Positions 17,731 through 27,743 of a stretch of 64,000 nt of DNA are shown here, in pieces; the stretch's first letter is position 1; every line of letters begins with the position of its first letter. The notes under the pieces were generated by a model that searched no databases, was not told the origin of the DNA, and saw only the letters and a list, made by a program, of their open reading frames with translations. The stretch spans positions 1 to 64,000 of the forward strand of contig CAKKRJ010000005.1 of NCBI GenBank assembly GCA_919902775.1, given 5' to 3'. This DNA comes from Burkholderiaceae bacterium. Lineage in GTDB: Bacteria; Pseudomonadota; Gammaproteobacteria; Burkholderiales; Burkholderiaceae_C. The position numbers and the translations under genes are program-made.

Positions 17731-18714
17731 TCAGGTTCTGCGGGTGAGCAATTGAGACGCCAGCAACACCATGGCTTGGCGGTGCGCATTGTCGGGCAGT
17801 TGCATGGCGGCATCGATGGCGCGCTGGGCTTCCGATGCGGCGGCTTGACGCGTGGCTTCCAGGGCACCTGTGTCGCGCACGATGGCCACAATCTCTGCCA
17901 GGCGGGCGACATTGCCCGTTTCAATGGCTTCGCGCACGGTTTGGCTTTGGGCTTCGTTGCCGCGTTGCATGGCCAAAATCAAAGGCAGGGTGGCTTTGCC
18001 CTCGCGCAGGTCGTCGCCCAGGTTTTTGCCCATTTCGGCGGCATTGCCGTCGTAGTCCAGCACATCGTCGATCACCTGAAAAGCCGTGCCCAGGGCCTGA
18101 CCGTAGTCAGCGCAGGCGGTTTCAATGGCCGCAGGGCTGCCCGCCAGAATGGCCCCCAGTCGGGCGCTGGCTTCAAACAATTTGGCTGTTTTGGATCGAA
18201 TCACCCGCAAATAGCCTTCTTCGTCGAGAGAGGCGTCGTGCATGTTCATCAGCTGCAGGACTTCGCCTTCCGCGATCACGTTGGTCGCCTCGGCCAGTAT
18301 GTGCATGACCCGCATGCTTTCGGCGTCCACCATCATCTGGAAGGCGCGCGAGTACAAGAAGTCACCCACCAGCACGCTGGCAGGGTTGCCAAAGTTTTCG
18401 TTGGCGGTGGGCTTGCCGCGACGCAGGGTCGATTCGTCCACCACATCGTCGTGCAGCAAGGTGGCGGTGTGGATGAATTCGACCACGGCTGCCAGGTTGT
18501 GGCGTTGGGCGCCGGTAAACCCCAGGGCGCCGCAAGCCAGCAGCAACAGGACCGGACGAAGTCGCTTGCCTCCGGCCGAGATGATGTAGCGCGCCACTTC
18601 GCCCACCAAGGGGACGCCTGAATCCAGCCGCTGCGCAATCACCCGATCGACTTCAGCCATGTCGGGGGCGACCAGTTCAAGAACAGTGGCAATGTGGTGT
18701 TCGGAGGCAGACAA
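17731..18714 (-). CDS. ispB: polyprenyl (octaprenyl) diphosphate synthase
   Basis: 327 residues. Chain-elongating trans-prenyltransferase that makes the ubiquinone side chain. GGKRLRPVLLLLA, the first Asp-rich motif LLHDDVVDES and the second FQVIDDVLDYDG are present, as is KTAKLFEA. The start appears to be a TTG at 18714, because no earlier ATG exists and the next methionine would lose the N-terminal helix; its ribosome site is weak. Divergent from rplU, the conserved bacterial arrangement. Confidence 0.93.
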   Translation of the reverse strand: MSASEHHIATVLELVAPDMAEVDRVIAQRLDSGVPLVGEVARYIISAGGKRLRPVLLLLACGALGFTGAQRHNLAAVVEFIHTATLLHDDVVDESTLRRGKPTANENFGNPASVLVGDFLYSRAFQMMVDAESMRVMHILAEATNVIAEGEVLQLMNMHDASLDEEGYLRVIRSKTAKLFEASARLGAILAGSPAAIETACADYGQALGTAFQVIDDVLDYDGNAAEMGKNLGDDLREGKATLPLILAMQRGNEAQSQTVREAIETGNVARLAEIVAIVRDTGALEATRQAAASEAQRAIDAAMQLPDNAHRQAMVLLASQLLTRRT

Positions 18715-18846
18715 CTTGGAATATCCGGCTGGGTGACTCGGTCAGACCGAGGCGGGAAGGGGGAGGAAACGGCATTTTGAATGCACACACATTATAGGGA
18801 TCGCGTGGGGTGGACCTGTCTTACAGTGTGCGTTGGCCGATGGCCA

Positions 18847-18876
18847 TTGCCAAAACGGTCTGGACCGTGCTAAAAT
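18847..18876 (+). promoter_or_regulatory. sigma70-type promoter for rplU-rpmA-obgE
   Basis: TTGCCA at 18847-18852, an 18-base spacer, then TAAAAT at 18871-18876; transcription would start about 45 bases before the rplU ATG. Position and box quality are good for a ribosomal-protein promoter; not experimentally shown. Confidence 0.6.
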
Positions 18877-18929
18877 CTCGGGTTCCTTGGGGATCAGCCC
18901 TTGGAAACTTCCATTCAAAGAGGTCATTT

Positions 18930-19241
18930 ATGTACGCGGTCATAAAAACCGGTGGCAAACAGTATCGTGTTGTCGCTGGCGAAAAAATTAAAGTAGAACA
19001 GATTGCTGCGGACGTTGGCCAGGAAATCGTGATTGATCAAGTTTTGGCCGTCGGTACCGGCGCTGAACTCAAGATCGGCACGCCCCTGGTGTCCGGCGCC
19101 ACAGTCACAGCCACAGTGTTGGCGCATGGCAAGCACGACAAAGTGCACATCTTCAAGATGCGCCGTCGTAAGCACTATCAGAAACGTCAGGGTCACCGCC
19201 AGCAGTTCACCGAACTGCAAATCGGCGCGATCACTGCCTGA
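18930..19241 (+). CDS. rplU: 50S ribosomal protein L21
   Basis: 103 residues, the family's normal length. [14 protein letters not shown] opens the protein, and the basic RNA-binding block [16 protein letters not shown] lies near the C-terminus. ATG at 18930 with AGAGG upstream at 18919-18923. First gene of the conserved rplU-rpmA-obgE unit. Confidence 0.98.
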   Translation: MYAVIKTGGKQYRVVAGEKIKVEQIAADVGQEIVIDQVLAVGTGAELKIGTPLVSGATVTATVLAHGKHDKVHIFKMRRRKHYQKRQGHRQQFTELQIGAITA

Positions 19242-19253
19242 GGAGAATAGGTC

Positions 19254-19514
19254 ATGGCACAGAAAAAAGGCGGCGGCTCTACGCGCAACGGTCGTGATTC
19301 CAAGCCAAAGATGCTGGGTGTCAAGGCTTTCGGTGGTGAACTGATCAGCGCTGGCTCGATCATCGTTCGTCAACGTGGTACCAAGTTCCATGCCGGCAGC
19401 AATGTCGGTATCGGCAAAGACCACACTTTGTTTGCCCTGGTGGACGGCCACGTGTCGTTCTCCACCAAAGGTGAGCTCAGCAAGCACATGGTCAACGTGA
19501 CACCGGCTGTTTAA
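19254..19514 (+). CDS. rpmA: 50S ribosomal protein L27
   Basis: 86 residues. Starts [16 protein letters not shown], whose flexible N-terminal tail reaches the peptidyl-transferase centre, and carries [13 protein letters not shown] and [10 protein letters not shown]. Follows rplU by 12 bases with a GAGGAGAA ribosome site. No N-terminal cleavage extension of the Firmicute type. Confidence 0.98.
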   Translation: MAQKKGGGSTRNGRDSKPKMLGVKAFGGELISAGSIIVRQRGTKFHAGSNVGIGKDHTLFALVDGHVSFSTKGELSKHMVNVTPAV

Positions 19515-19539
19515 GCCCGTCCCGTCCATGGCGAAGAGG

Positions 19540-19562
19540 AGCCCCGCAAGCCGGGGCTTTTC
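19540..19562 (+). terminator. hairpin terminator/attenuator between rpmA and obgE
   Basis: AGCCCCG (19540-19546) pairs with CGGGGCT (19552-19558) over a 5-base loop, followed by TTTT. The short U run suggests partial termination, lowering obgE expression relative to the ribosomal proteins. Confidence 0.65.
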
Positions 19563-19586
19563 GCATTTTGGCCTGCCCGTATTTGA

Positions 19587-20741
<1,155 letters not shown>

Positions 20742-20801
20742 CGCGCTGAGCGGCGCTGCTGTCGCGCGCTGCTGTTCAAAAGCCAAAGTACCTCTTCGCG
20801 C

Positions 20802-21938
20802 ATGACCACTCCCGCCGTTTCCACTCTTTTGCGTGACGCCCGCCGCATTGTTGTCAAAGTGGGCTCCAGCCTCGTGACCAACGAAGGCCGAGGGCTGGAC
20901 GAAGGCGCCATCGGCGAATGGTGCCGTCAGATGGCCTTGCTCAGTGCCCAGGGCAAAGAGGTGGTGATGGTGTCCAGTGGCGCGATTGCCGAGGGCATGA
21001 AGCGCCTGGGCTGGACCACCCGACCCAGTGAAGTGCCTGCCCTGCAAGCGGCGGCGGCCGTGGGCCAGATGGGTTTGGCGCAAATGTACGAAACCAAGCT
21101 GCGCGAAAACGGCATGGGCAGTGCCCAGGTGTTGCTCACGCATGCGGACCTGGCCGATCGGGAGCGTTACCTCAATGCACGCTCCACTTTGCTGACCTTG
21201 TTGCAGCACCGCGTGTTGCCGGTCATCAACGAAAACGACACCGTGGTCAACGACGAGATCAAATTTGGGGACAACGACACCTTGGGTGCCTTGGTGGCCA
21301 ATTTGATCGAGGCCGATTTGCTGGTCATCCTGACCGATCAAAAAGGCCTGTACACCGCGGATCCGCGCAAAGATGCCTCCGCCACGTTTGTGCATGAGGC
21401 CCGCGCGGGCGATCCCACGCTGGAGGCCATGGCCGGTGGCGCGGGCTCCAGCCTGGGCAAGGGCGGCATGATCACCAAAATCCTGGCGGCCAAACGGGCG
21501 GCGGGGTCGGGCGCTTCTACCGTGATCGCCTGGGGGCGTGAGCCCGATGCGCTGCTGCGCCTGAGCCAGGGTGACAACATGGGGACGTTGCTGGTCGCGC
21601 AGACGGCCAAACAACAAGCCCGCAAGCAATGGATGGCCGACCATCTGCAATTGCGCGGTTCTGTGACGGTGGACGCCGGAGCGGCTCACAAGGTGCTGAC
21701 CGAAGGCAAGAGCCTGTTGCCCATTGGCATGACCGGTGTGGCGGGTGATTTTTCACGTGGCGATGTGATCGCCGTGCGTGATGAGCAGGGGACTGAAATT
21801 GCCCGTGGCCTGGCCAATTACGCCAGTGCCGAGGCCCGCTTGCTGTGCCGCAAGCCCTCGCACGAGTACGAAACCTTGTTGGGCTACACCGCCGAACCCG
21901 AGATGGTGCACCGCGACAACCTGATCCTGACCCGCTGA
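20802..21938 (+). CDS. proB: glutamate 5-kinase
   Basis: 378 residues. First step of proline synthesis: glutamate to glutamyl-5-phosphate. N-terminal amino-acid kinase domain ([50 protein letters not shown]) and a C-terminal PUA domain (about 285-378, [14 protein letters not shown]). Full length. Follows obgE by 60 bases, a common linkage in Burkholderiales. Confidence 0.96.
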   Translation: MTTPAVSTLLRDARRIVVKVGSSLVTNEGRGLDEGAIGEWCRQMALLSAQGKEVVMVSSGAIAEGMKRLGWTTRPSEVPALQAAAAVGQMGLAQMYETKLRENGMGSAQVLLTHADLADRERYLNARSTLLTLLQHRVLPVINENDTVVNDEIKFGDNDTLGALVANLIEADLLVILTDQKGLYTADPRKDASATFVHEARAGDPTLEAMAGGAGSSLGKGGMITKILAAKRAAGSGASTVIAWGREPDALLRLSQGDNMGTLLVAQTAKQQARKQWMADHLQLRGSVTVDAGAAHKVLTEGKSLLPIGMTGVAGDFSRGDVIAVRDEQGTEIARGLANYASAEARLLCRKPSHEYETLLGYTAEPEMVHRDNLILTR

Positions 21939-21973
21939 AAGCGCTGGCCCCTGACCCAGCAGGGGCCTGTGCA

Positions 21974-22591
21974 TCAGCCTTGCGGGTTCGGATCGAAGCT
22001 GGCCCCCGGCGGCAATTCCATGTGCGCGGGCTGCTGCATGTCCATCGGCCCGTTCTCAGACTCTGTGCCTTCGCGTGGGCCGCGATTGCCGCCACGCAAA
22101 TAGCGGTTTTGTCGGTCGTTGCGTGGCAAGAAGCGTGCGAGTTCGGTCAGCGCCATTTCATAAACGCCGCGTTTGAATTCCACGACCACATCGAGCGGCA
22201 CCCAATAGTCGTTCCAACGCCAGGCGTCAAACTCCGGGTGGTCGGTGGCGCGCAGATTCAGGTGGTGGTCGTGCGTCACCATCTGCAGCAGGAACCAGAT
22301 TTGTTTCTGGCCTTTGTAAAAACCGCGCGCATCCCTGCGGATAAAGCGGTCTGGCACTTCATAGCGCAACCAGTCACGGGTCCGGGCCACAATGCGCACA
22401 TGCTCCGGGTGGAGCCCCACCTCTTCGTGCAGTTCGCGGAACATGGCCTGTTCAGGGCTTTCACCCCGGTCAATGCCACCCTGCGGAAACTGCCAGCTGT
22501 GGGTGCGAATGCGTTTGCCCCAGAAAACCTGGTTTCTCTGGTTGAGCAGAATGATGCCGACGTTGGGCCTAAAGCCTTCACGGTCAAGCAT
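21974..22591 (-). CDS. rppH: RNA pyrophosphohydrolase
   Basis: 205 residues. Nudix hydrolase that removes pyrophosphate from mRNA 5' ends and starts RNase E-dependent decay. [17 protein letters not shown] start, the Nudix box [20 protein letters not shown] and [11 protein letters not shown] match RppH. A C-terminal extension of about 40 residues ([19 protein letters not shown] onward) is poorly conserved and probably disordered. Start is the ATG at 22591; a TTG four codons earlier is open. Divergent from proS. Confidence 0.95.
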   Translation of the reverse strand: MLDREGFRPNVGIILLNQRNQVFWGKRIRTHSWQFPQGGIDRGESPEQAMFRELHEEVGLHPEHVRIVARTRDWLRYEVPDRFIRRDARGFYKGQKQIWFLLQMVTHDHHLNLRATDHPEFDAWRWNDYWVPLDVVVEFKRGVYEMALTELARFLPRNDRQNRYLRGGNRGPREGTESENGPMDMQQPAHMELPPGASFDPNPQG

Positions 22592-22690
22592 AATCAACCC
22601 CAAATTTTTAAATTGTGTCCATTATGCACGCCGCACAGGTGTTGGTTCTTGGATGTTTCCCCGATCTTCCCGATTTGATTGCCCACTGCG

Positions 22691-24436
22691 ATGAAAGCCT
22701 CCCAATTTCTCATTTCCACACTCAAAGAAGCGCCTGCCGATGCCGAGGTGGTTAGCCACAAATTGATGACGCGGGCGGGCCTGATCAAGAAGCTGGGCGC
22801 CGGCATTTACAACTACATGCCCATGGGTTTGCGTGTGATCCGCAAGGTCGAGGCCATCGTGCGCGAAGAGATGAACCGCGCGGGTGCCATTGAGATGACC
22901 ATGCCCGTGGTGCAGCCCGCCGAGCTGTGGCAAGAAACCGACCGCTTTGACAAAATGGGTCCTGAACTCTTGCGTATCAAAGACCGCCATGGCCGTGACT
23001 TTGTCATCCAGCCGACCAGCGAAGAGGTCGTGACCGACGTGGTGCGCCAAGAAGTGCGCAGCTACAAACAGTTGCCCAAGAACTTTTACCAAATTCAGAC
23101 CAAATTCCGCGACGAACGTCGCCCCCGTTTTGGCCTGATGCGTGGACGTGAGTTCACCATGAAAGATGCCTACAGCTTTGACCGCGACATGGTCAGCGCC
23201 AAGGCCAGCTACCAGGTGATGGCCGCGGCTTACCGCAAGATTTTTGACCGCTTTGGCCTGACCTACCGCGCTGTGGCCGCAGACAGCGGCGCCATCGGTG
23301 GTGACCTGTCCGAAGAGTTCCAGGTGATCGCCGCCACAGGTGAAGACGCCATCGTTTATTGCCCCACCAGCAACTACGCCGCCAACATGGAAAAAGCCGA
23401 AGCCCTGGCGCCCAGCCAGCCACGCGGCGCGGCCGCGCAAGCGTTGACGAAGACGGCCACGCCCGGCAAGAGCACCTGCGAAGACGTGGCGGCCTTGCTC
23501 AATGTGCCGCTGTCCACCACCGTCAAGTCGCTGGTGCTGGCCACCGATGTGTTGAATGAACACGGCGAGATCGTCACGTCCAAAGTCTGGCTCTTGCTGC
23601 TGCGCGGCGACCACGACATGAACGAAGTCAAAGTGGGCAAACTGCCTGGCATGGAAGGGGGCTTTCGCTTTGCCACCTTGGGCGAAATCGAAGAGCACTT
23701 TGGCTGCAAGCCAGGCTACCTCGGCCCACTGAACCTGAAAAAGCCCGTGCACCTTGTGGCCGACCGTGACGTGGCCGTGATGGCCGACTGGATCTGCGGC
23801 GCCAACGAAGTGGACTTTCACATCACCGGCGTGAACTGGGGCCGTGATCTGCCCGAACCCGCCCTGGTGGCCGACATCCGCAATGTGGTCGCCGGCGATG
23901 CGTCGCCCGACGGGCAGGGCACACTGGCGATCGAGCGCGGCATTGAAGTGGGCCATGTGTTCTACCTGGGCACCAAATACTCCAAGGCCATGAACGCCAC
24001 GTTCCTGGACGAAACGGGCAAGCCGCAGTTTCTGGAAATGGGTTGCTACGGCATCGGCATCACCCGGTTGCCCGCCGCCGCCATTGAGCAAAACCACGAC
24101 GAGCGCGGCATCATCTGGCCCGATGCGATCGCGCCTTTCACTGCCGTGGTTTGCCCCATCGGCATGGACCGCAGCGAGGCCGTCAAGGTCGAGGCCGAAC
24201 GCATCTACGCCGCTTTGTTGGCTGCGGGTGTGGACGTGATGTTGGACGACCGTGGCGAGCGCCCCGGTGCCATGTTTGCCGACTGGGAATTGATTGGTGT
24301 GCCGCACCGCATCACCATCGGCGACAAAGGCCTCAAGGAGGGGCTGGTCGAATACCAGCACCGCCGCGATACCGAAGCCACCAAAGTCGCCGTTGCGGAC
24401 ATTCTGGCGCACATCCAGACTCGCATGGCGGGCTGA
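22691..24436 (+). CDS. proS: prolyl-tRNA synthetase (bacterial type with INS editing domain)
   Basis: 581 residues from the ATG at 22691. Charges tRNA-Pro. Class II motifs: motif 1 around [16 protein letters not shown], motif 2 [21 protein letters not shown], motif 3 [17 protein letters not shown]. Between motifs 2 and 3 sits the INS editing insertion (about 225-400) that hydrolyses Ala-tRNA-Pro. C-terminal anticodon domain with [24 protein letters not shown] four codons upstream is also open. Confidence 0.97.
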   Translation: MKASQFLISTLKEAPADAEVVSHKLMTRAGLIKKLGAGIYNYMPMGLRVIRKVEAIVREEMNRAGAIEMTMPVVQPAELWQETDRFDKMGPELLRIKDRHGRDFVIQPTSEEVVTDVVRQEVRSYKQLPKNFYQIQTKFRDERRPRFGLMRGREFTMKDAYSFDRDMVSAKASYQVMAAAYRKIFDRFGLTYRAVAADSGAIGGDLSEEFQVIAATGEDAIVYCPTSNYAANMEKAEALAPSQPRGAAAQALTKTATPGKSTCEDVAALLNVPLSTTVKSLVLATDVLNEHGEIVTSKVWLLLLRGDHDMNEVKVGKLPGMEGGFRFATLGEIEEHFGCKPGYLGPLNLKKPVHLVADRDVAVMADWICGANEVDFHITGVNWGRDLPEPALVADIRNVVAGDASPDGQGTLAIERGIEVGHVFYLGTKYSKAMNATFLDETGKPQFLEMGCYGIGITRLPAAAIEQNHDERGIIWPDAIAPFTAVVCPIGMDRSEAVKVEAERIYAALLAAGVDVMLDDRGERPGAMFADWELIGVPHRITIGDKGLKEGLVEYQHRRDTEATKVAVADILAHIQTRMAG

Positions 24437-24475
24437 TGTGCGTGGGGGCGTGTCAGCGGCACGCCGGGGACTGAA

Positions 24476-24913
24476 TCAGTCTTTTGTGGCGTGGCGTTGC
24501 ACGCAGGCGATGTAGGCCTCGCCATCGGGCATGCGTCCCGAGCGCTGGCTTTCGTGGACCATGCGCCCCAGACACGCCATGGCCTGGTGGTGCGCGTCGT
24601 GCAACGAGTTGAGTTTGTGCGTGAGCAATTCCACAGCTTGGCGGATGCCCCGGGGTTGGTCGATGCTGCATTGTTCGCTGATGGACAGGTGCATCGACAA
24701 GTGCAGGAAGGGGTTTTCCCGATTGGGGTCGGCTTGGTGCATGCTGGCCAGGGCCGCATCGACGTCGGCCAGCTCGGCATGGTATTCGGGGTGCTCGTCG
24801 ATCCATTGGCTGACCAGCATTTCCATGGGTTCCAGCGGGGCAGTGGTTTTTGCCTTGGCGTAAACGCCGCAAAAAAAGCGCCGAACATCGGCTTGTGAGG
24901 GTTGAATCAGCAT
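24476..24913 (-). CDS. DUF1841 family protein
   Basis: 145 residues, cytosolic. MLIQPSQADVRRFFCGVYAK, the ENPFLHLSMHLSISEQCSID block and HHQAMACLGRMVHESQR are the family's hallmarks. Function unknown; widespread in beta- and gammaproteobacteria. Convergent with proS; its promoter side faces the repeat-rich spacer. Confidence 0.9.
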   Translation of the reverse strand: MLIQPSQADVRRFFCGVYAKAKTTAPLEPMEMLVSQWIDEHPEYHAELADVDAALASMHQADPNRENPFLHLSMHLSISEQCSIDQPRGIRQAVELLTHKLNSLHDAHHQAMACLGRMVHESQRSGRMPDGEAYIACVQRHATKD

Positions 24914-25018
24914 GGTGTGGATTGTCGTTCAATCGTGCGGGGTTTGTGGTTGGCTGTGGCTGTGATGGGGCAGGTGCTTGAGGTCCTTGGGGAATGAGAG
25001 GCCGGGTCGGTTGCGGCA

Positions 25019-25100
25019 GTGATGGGTCGGGGTCTGGGGCCGGGGCTCATAGGCTCTTCGCTTTGCCAAATCGCCCCGGCCCCAGACCCTGACCCATCAC
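25019..25100. repeat. hairpin element A, 27-bp arms, 28-base loop
   Basis: In the 483-base gap between DUF1841 and the thiolase gene. Arms 25019-25045 and 25074-25100 pair at 26 of 27 positions. The 28-base loop (25046-25073) is the reverse complement, at 27 of 28 positions, of the core of the loop in element B at 25222-25249. The rest of the gap apart from elements A and B, the tandem repeat and a short promoter shows nothing. Confidence 0.85.
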
Positions 25101-25157
25101 ATGGTGGTTCTTCAAATCGCCCGGCCTCAGACTCTGACCGATCGCATGGCGGTTTTT
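25067..25157. repeat. two-copy tandem repeat of 46/45 bases
   Basis: Copy 1 is 25067-25112 and copy 2 is 25113-25157. Both begin CAAATCGCCC and run through CAGAC, CTGACC and CATGG-GGTT landmarks; by eye they differ at about six positions plus one gap. Copy 1 overlaps the right arm of hairpin A, so the unit probably arose by duplication of that arm with its flank. Confidence 0.75.
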
Positions 25158-25194
25158 CAACGTTGCAGTGAAAGCAAGCAAACCAATGTCCGAG

Positions 25195-25276
25195 CAAGGT
25201 GGGACGGCGGCGCTGGTCGGGCGATTTGGCAAAGCGAAGCGCCTATGAGCTCGGTCAGCGCCGCCGTCCCGCCTTG
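25195..25276. repeat. hairpin element B, 21-bp arms, inverted loop of element A
   Basis: Arms 25195-25215 and 25256-25276 pair at 20 of 21 positions but have a sequence unrelated to the arms of element A. The 40-base loop contains CGATTTGGCAAAGCGAAGCG then CCTATGAG (25222-25249), the element A loop in opposite orientation. Conserved loop with unrelated stems is unusual for a terminator pair. Confidence 0.85.
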
Positions 25277-25342
25277 CGGATTGACACCAGGAACTCTGCA
25301 CAGGAGGGATGCGCGTCAACAACCCTAAAATGCAATGGCCCG

Positions 25343-25365
25343 CCCCTTGGGGTGAGCAATATAAT
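25343..25365 (+). promoter_or_regulatory. candidate promoter of the 25397 thiolase gene
   Basis: A consensus TATAAT sits at 25360-25365, about 32 bases before the ATG. No good -35 hexamer is present at 16-18 bases. A perfect palindrome CCCCTTGGGG occupies 25343-25352, just upstream, and may be an operator. Confidence 0.4.
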
Positions 25366-25396
25366 GCACAAATCACATCCTTACGAGACAATCCAT

Positions 25397-26599
25397 ATGA
25401 ACCAAGCCTACATTTGCGACGCGATCCGCACGCCCTTTGGTCGTTACGGTGGTGCCTTGTCCAGCGTGCGCACCGACGACTTGGGCGCTGTGCCCCTGCG
25501 TGCCCTGATGGCTCGCAATCCGAATGTGGACTGGGCCGCTGTGACCGACGTGCTGTACGGTTGCGCCAACCAGGCCGGTGAAGACAACCGCAACGTGGCC
25601 CACATGAGCAGCTTGCTGGCAGGCCTGCCGATCGAAGTGCCCGGTGCCACCATCAACCGCCTGTGCGGCTCGGGTCTGGATGCCATCGGCACCGCAGCGC
25701 GCGCCATCAAGGCCGGTGAAGCCGGCTTGATGATCGCCGGCGGGGTGGAGAGCATGAGCCGCGCCCCGTTTGTCATGCCCAAGGCCGAAAGCGCCTTCAG
25801 CCGCAACAACGCGGTGTACGACACCACCATCGGCTGGCGTTTTGTGAACAAGCTGATGAAGGCGCAGTACGGCGTCGATTCGATGCCCGAGACCGCTGAG
25901 AACGTGGCCACCGATTACAAGATCGAGCGCGAAGCGCAAGACCTGATGGCCTACAACAGCCAGCTGCGCGCTGTGGCCGCGATCAAAGCAGGGCACCTGG
26001 CCCGTGAAATTGTCGGTGTCAGCATCCCCCAGAAAAAGGGCGATGCGGTGCTGGTGGACACCGACGAACACCCGCGCGAAACCAGCCTGGAAGCGCTGGC
26101 CAAGCTCAAGGGTGTGGTGCGCCCGGACGGCACTGTGACCGCTGGCAATGCCTCGGGCGTGAACGATGGCGCTTGCGCGCTGCTGCTGGCCGATGAAGCC
26201 ACGGCCGCTAAAAACGGCCTGACGCCCAAAGCCCGCATCGTGGGTATGGCCACGGCCGGTGTGGCACCGCGTGTCATGGGCATTGGCCCCGCTCCGGCCA
26301 CGCTCAAGGTGCTGGCCCAGACCGGCTTGACCATCGACCACATGGACGTGATCGAACTGAACGAAGCCTTTGCCGCACAGGGCCTGGCGGTGCTGCGCAT
26401 GCTGGGTCTGAAAGATGACGACGCGCGTGTGAACGCCTGGGGGGGTGCCATTGCTTTGGGGCACCCGCTGGGTGCCTCGGGTGCGCGCCTGGCCACCACC
26501 GCCATCAACCGCTTGCAGCAAACCGCTGGCCGCTACGCGCTGTGCACCATGTGCATCGGCGTGGGGCAGGGCATTGCGCTGATCATCGAGCGCGTCTGA
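25397..26599 (+). CDS. acetyl-CoA C-acyltransferase (3-oxoadipyl-CoA thiolase-like)
   Basis: 400 residues. Thiolytic cleavage or condensation of 3-oxoacyl-CoA. Active-site cysteine in NRLCGSGLDAIG (Cys90), ELNEAFAAQG, the histidine motif GGAIALGHPLGASGAR and the second cysteine in CTMCIGVGQG. The overall pattern (YICDAIRTPFGRYGGALS start, ending in GIALIIERV) is closest to PcaF/PaaJ-type thiolases, but no aromatic-pathway genes lie nearby, so general beta-oxidation is as likely. ATG at 25397. Monocistronic: terminator follows. Confidence 0.9.
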   Translation: MNQAYICDAIRTPFGRYGGALSSVRTDDLGAVPLRALMARNPNVDWAAVTDVLYGCANQAGEDNRNVAHMSSLLAGLPIEVPGATINRLCGSGLDAIGTAARAIKAGEAGLMIAGGVESMSRAPFVMPKAESAFSRNNAVYDTTIGWRFVNKLMKAQYGVDSMPETAENVATDYKIEREAQDLMAYNSQLRAVAAIKAGHLAREIVGVSIPQKKGDAVLVDTDEHPRETSLEALAKLKGVVRPDGTVTAGNASGVNDGACALLLADEATAAKNGLTPKARIVGMATAGVAPRVMGIGPAPATLKVLAQTGLTIDHMDVIELNEAFAAQGLAVLRMLGLKDDDARVNAWGGAIALGHPLGASGARLATTAINRLQQTAGRYALCTMCIGVGQGIALIIERV

Positions 26600-26625
26600 C
26601 GAAGGCTTCTGCGCCTGCGGCCACG

Positions 26626-26647
26626 AGCCCCTTCGGGGGCTTTTTTT
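26626..26647 (+). terminator. Rho-independent terminator after the thiolase gene
   Basis: AGCCCC (26626-26631), TTCG tetraloop, GGGGCT (26636-26641), then a run of seven T. Strong, classical form. Confidence 0.88.
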
Positions 26648-26770
26648 GTGCCTGCCCGAGATCATCTGTGCTGACCTCGGTGCCCATGCATGCACCGGTC
26701 TCGATGCCTTGCATGTGCCTGTCGATGGGGAACAACCCCTAGGGCTTGTCTCGTGAAAGACCGACATAAT

Positions 26771-26784
26771 CGAACGACCGTTCG
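26771..26784. promoter_or_regulatory. palindromic operator upstream of livH
   Basis: CGAACGACCGTTCG is a perfect inverted repeat (CGAACG-2-CGTTCG) 75 bases before the livH start, directly after a -10-like CATAAT (26765-26770). Size and position fit a TetR-family repressor site. No regulator gene is adjacent, so a distant fatty-acid or CoA-responsive regulator is inferred. Confidence 0.55.
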
Positions 26785-26858
26785 CAAATGGCCGGCGCAT
26801 GAACACCGTTTCCATCCGGGCTGATGCAGGACGACAGAAATAAAAAAAGGAGACAAGC

Positions 26859-27734
26859 GTGCAAGTGCTGCAACTGCTCATCAGCGGCGTGGCCCAGGGC
26901 TGTATCTATGGACTCATTGCCCTGGGTTTCGTGCTGATTTACAAGGCCACCGAAACGGTGAGCTTTGCCCAGGGCGACCTGATGATGGTGGGTGCCTTCG
27001 CTGGCCTGGCCGCCATGACCTGGCTGGGCTTCCCCTTTTGGGTGTCGGTACCCGCCGCCATTGTGGCCATGGGGGTGTTCGGTGTTCTGTTGGAACGCCT
27101 GGTCATCCGTCCTATCCTGGGTCAGCCTGCTTTTTCGATTGTCATGCTCACCATCGGCGTCGGCTATGTCTTGCGCGGCCTGATCACCATGATCCCCGAT
27201 GTGGGGACCGACACCCACACCATGCCGGTGCCTTATGCCGGACAGGTGTTGCAGATGGGTGCGCTCGTGGTGGCGGCTGAGCAGCTGGTGGTGATCGCCG
27301 CGACCACGCTCTTGTGTCTGGGCCTGTTTGCCATGTTCAAGTACAGCAAGCTGGGCATCGCCATGCAGGCGGCGTCGCAAAACCAGTTGGCCGCCTATTA
27401 CATGGGCATTCCGGTGCAAAGCCTCAATGGCCTGGTCTGGGGGCTGGCCGCCGGTGTCGCGGCGGTGGCCGGTTTGCTGTTGGCGCCCATCACTTTTGTG
27501 CACGCCAACATGGGCTTCATTGGCCTGAAAGCCTTTCCTGCAGCGGTGGTTGGTGGCTTCGGCAGTTTGCCCGGGGCCATCGTTGGTGGGCTGGTGATCG
27601 GCATCGTGGAGTCGCTGTCTGGTTTCTATCTGCCTGAAGGCTTTAAGGACATCGCCCCCTACATCGTGGTCTTGCTGATGTTGGTGCTTAAGCCCAATGG
27701 CTTGTTCGGCGAAAAACTGCGCAAGAAAGTCTGA
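26859..27734 (+). CDS. livH: branched-chain amino acid-type ABC transporter permease LivH
   Basis: 291 residues, about eight membrane helices. Inner-membrane channel subunit of a HAAT-type importer. LLISGVAQGCIYGLIALGFV and the coupling region around GIAMQAASQNQLAAYYMG are family features. It starts with GTG at 26859, with AAGGAG at 26847-26852. First gene of livH-livM-livG-livF-ligase-livK; the substrate may be a carboxylate rather than an amino acid because a ligase gene is embedded in the operon. Confidence 0.92.
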   Translation: MQVLQLLISGVAQGCIYGLIALGFVLIYKATETVSFAQGDLMMVGAFAGLAAMTWLGFPFWVSVPAAIVAMGVFGVLLERLVIRPILGQPAFSIVMLTIGVGYVLRGLITMIPDVGTDTHTMPVPYAGQVLQMGALVVAAEQLVVIAATTLLCLGLFAMFKYSKLGIAMQAASQNQLAAYYMGIPVQSLNGLVWGLAAGVAAVAGLLLAPITFVHANMGFIGLKAFPAAVVGGFGSLPGAIVGGLVIGIVESLSGFYLPEGFKDIAPYIVVLLMLVLKPNGLFGEKLRKKV

Positions 27735-27743
27735 GGCCTTCGC

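Noticed and set aside
21960..22020. tRNA-like GGTTCGGATCG stretch near the proB-rppH junction
   Set aside because: It lies inside the rppH coding sequence and has no cloverleaf around it.
25067..25157. Possible CRISPR-like repeats
   Set aside because: Only two adjacent copies, no spacers between them and no cas genes in the window.
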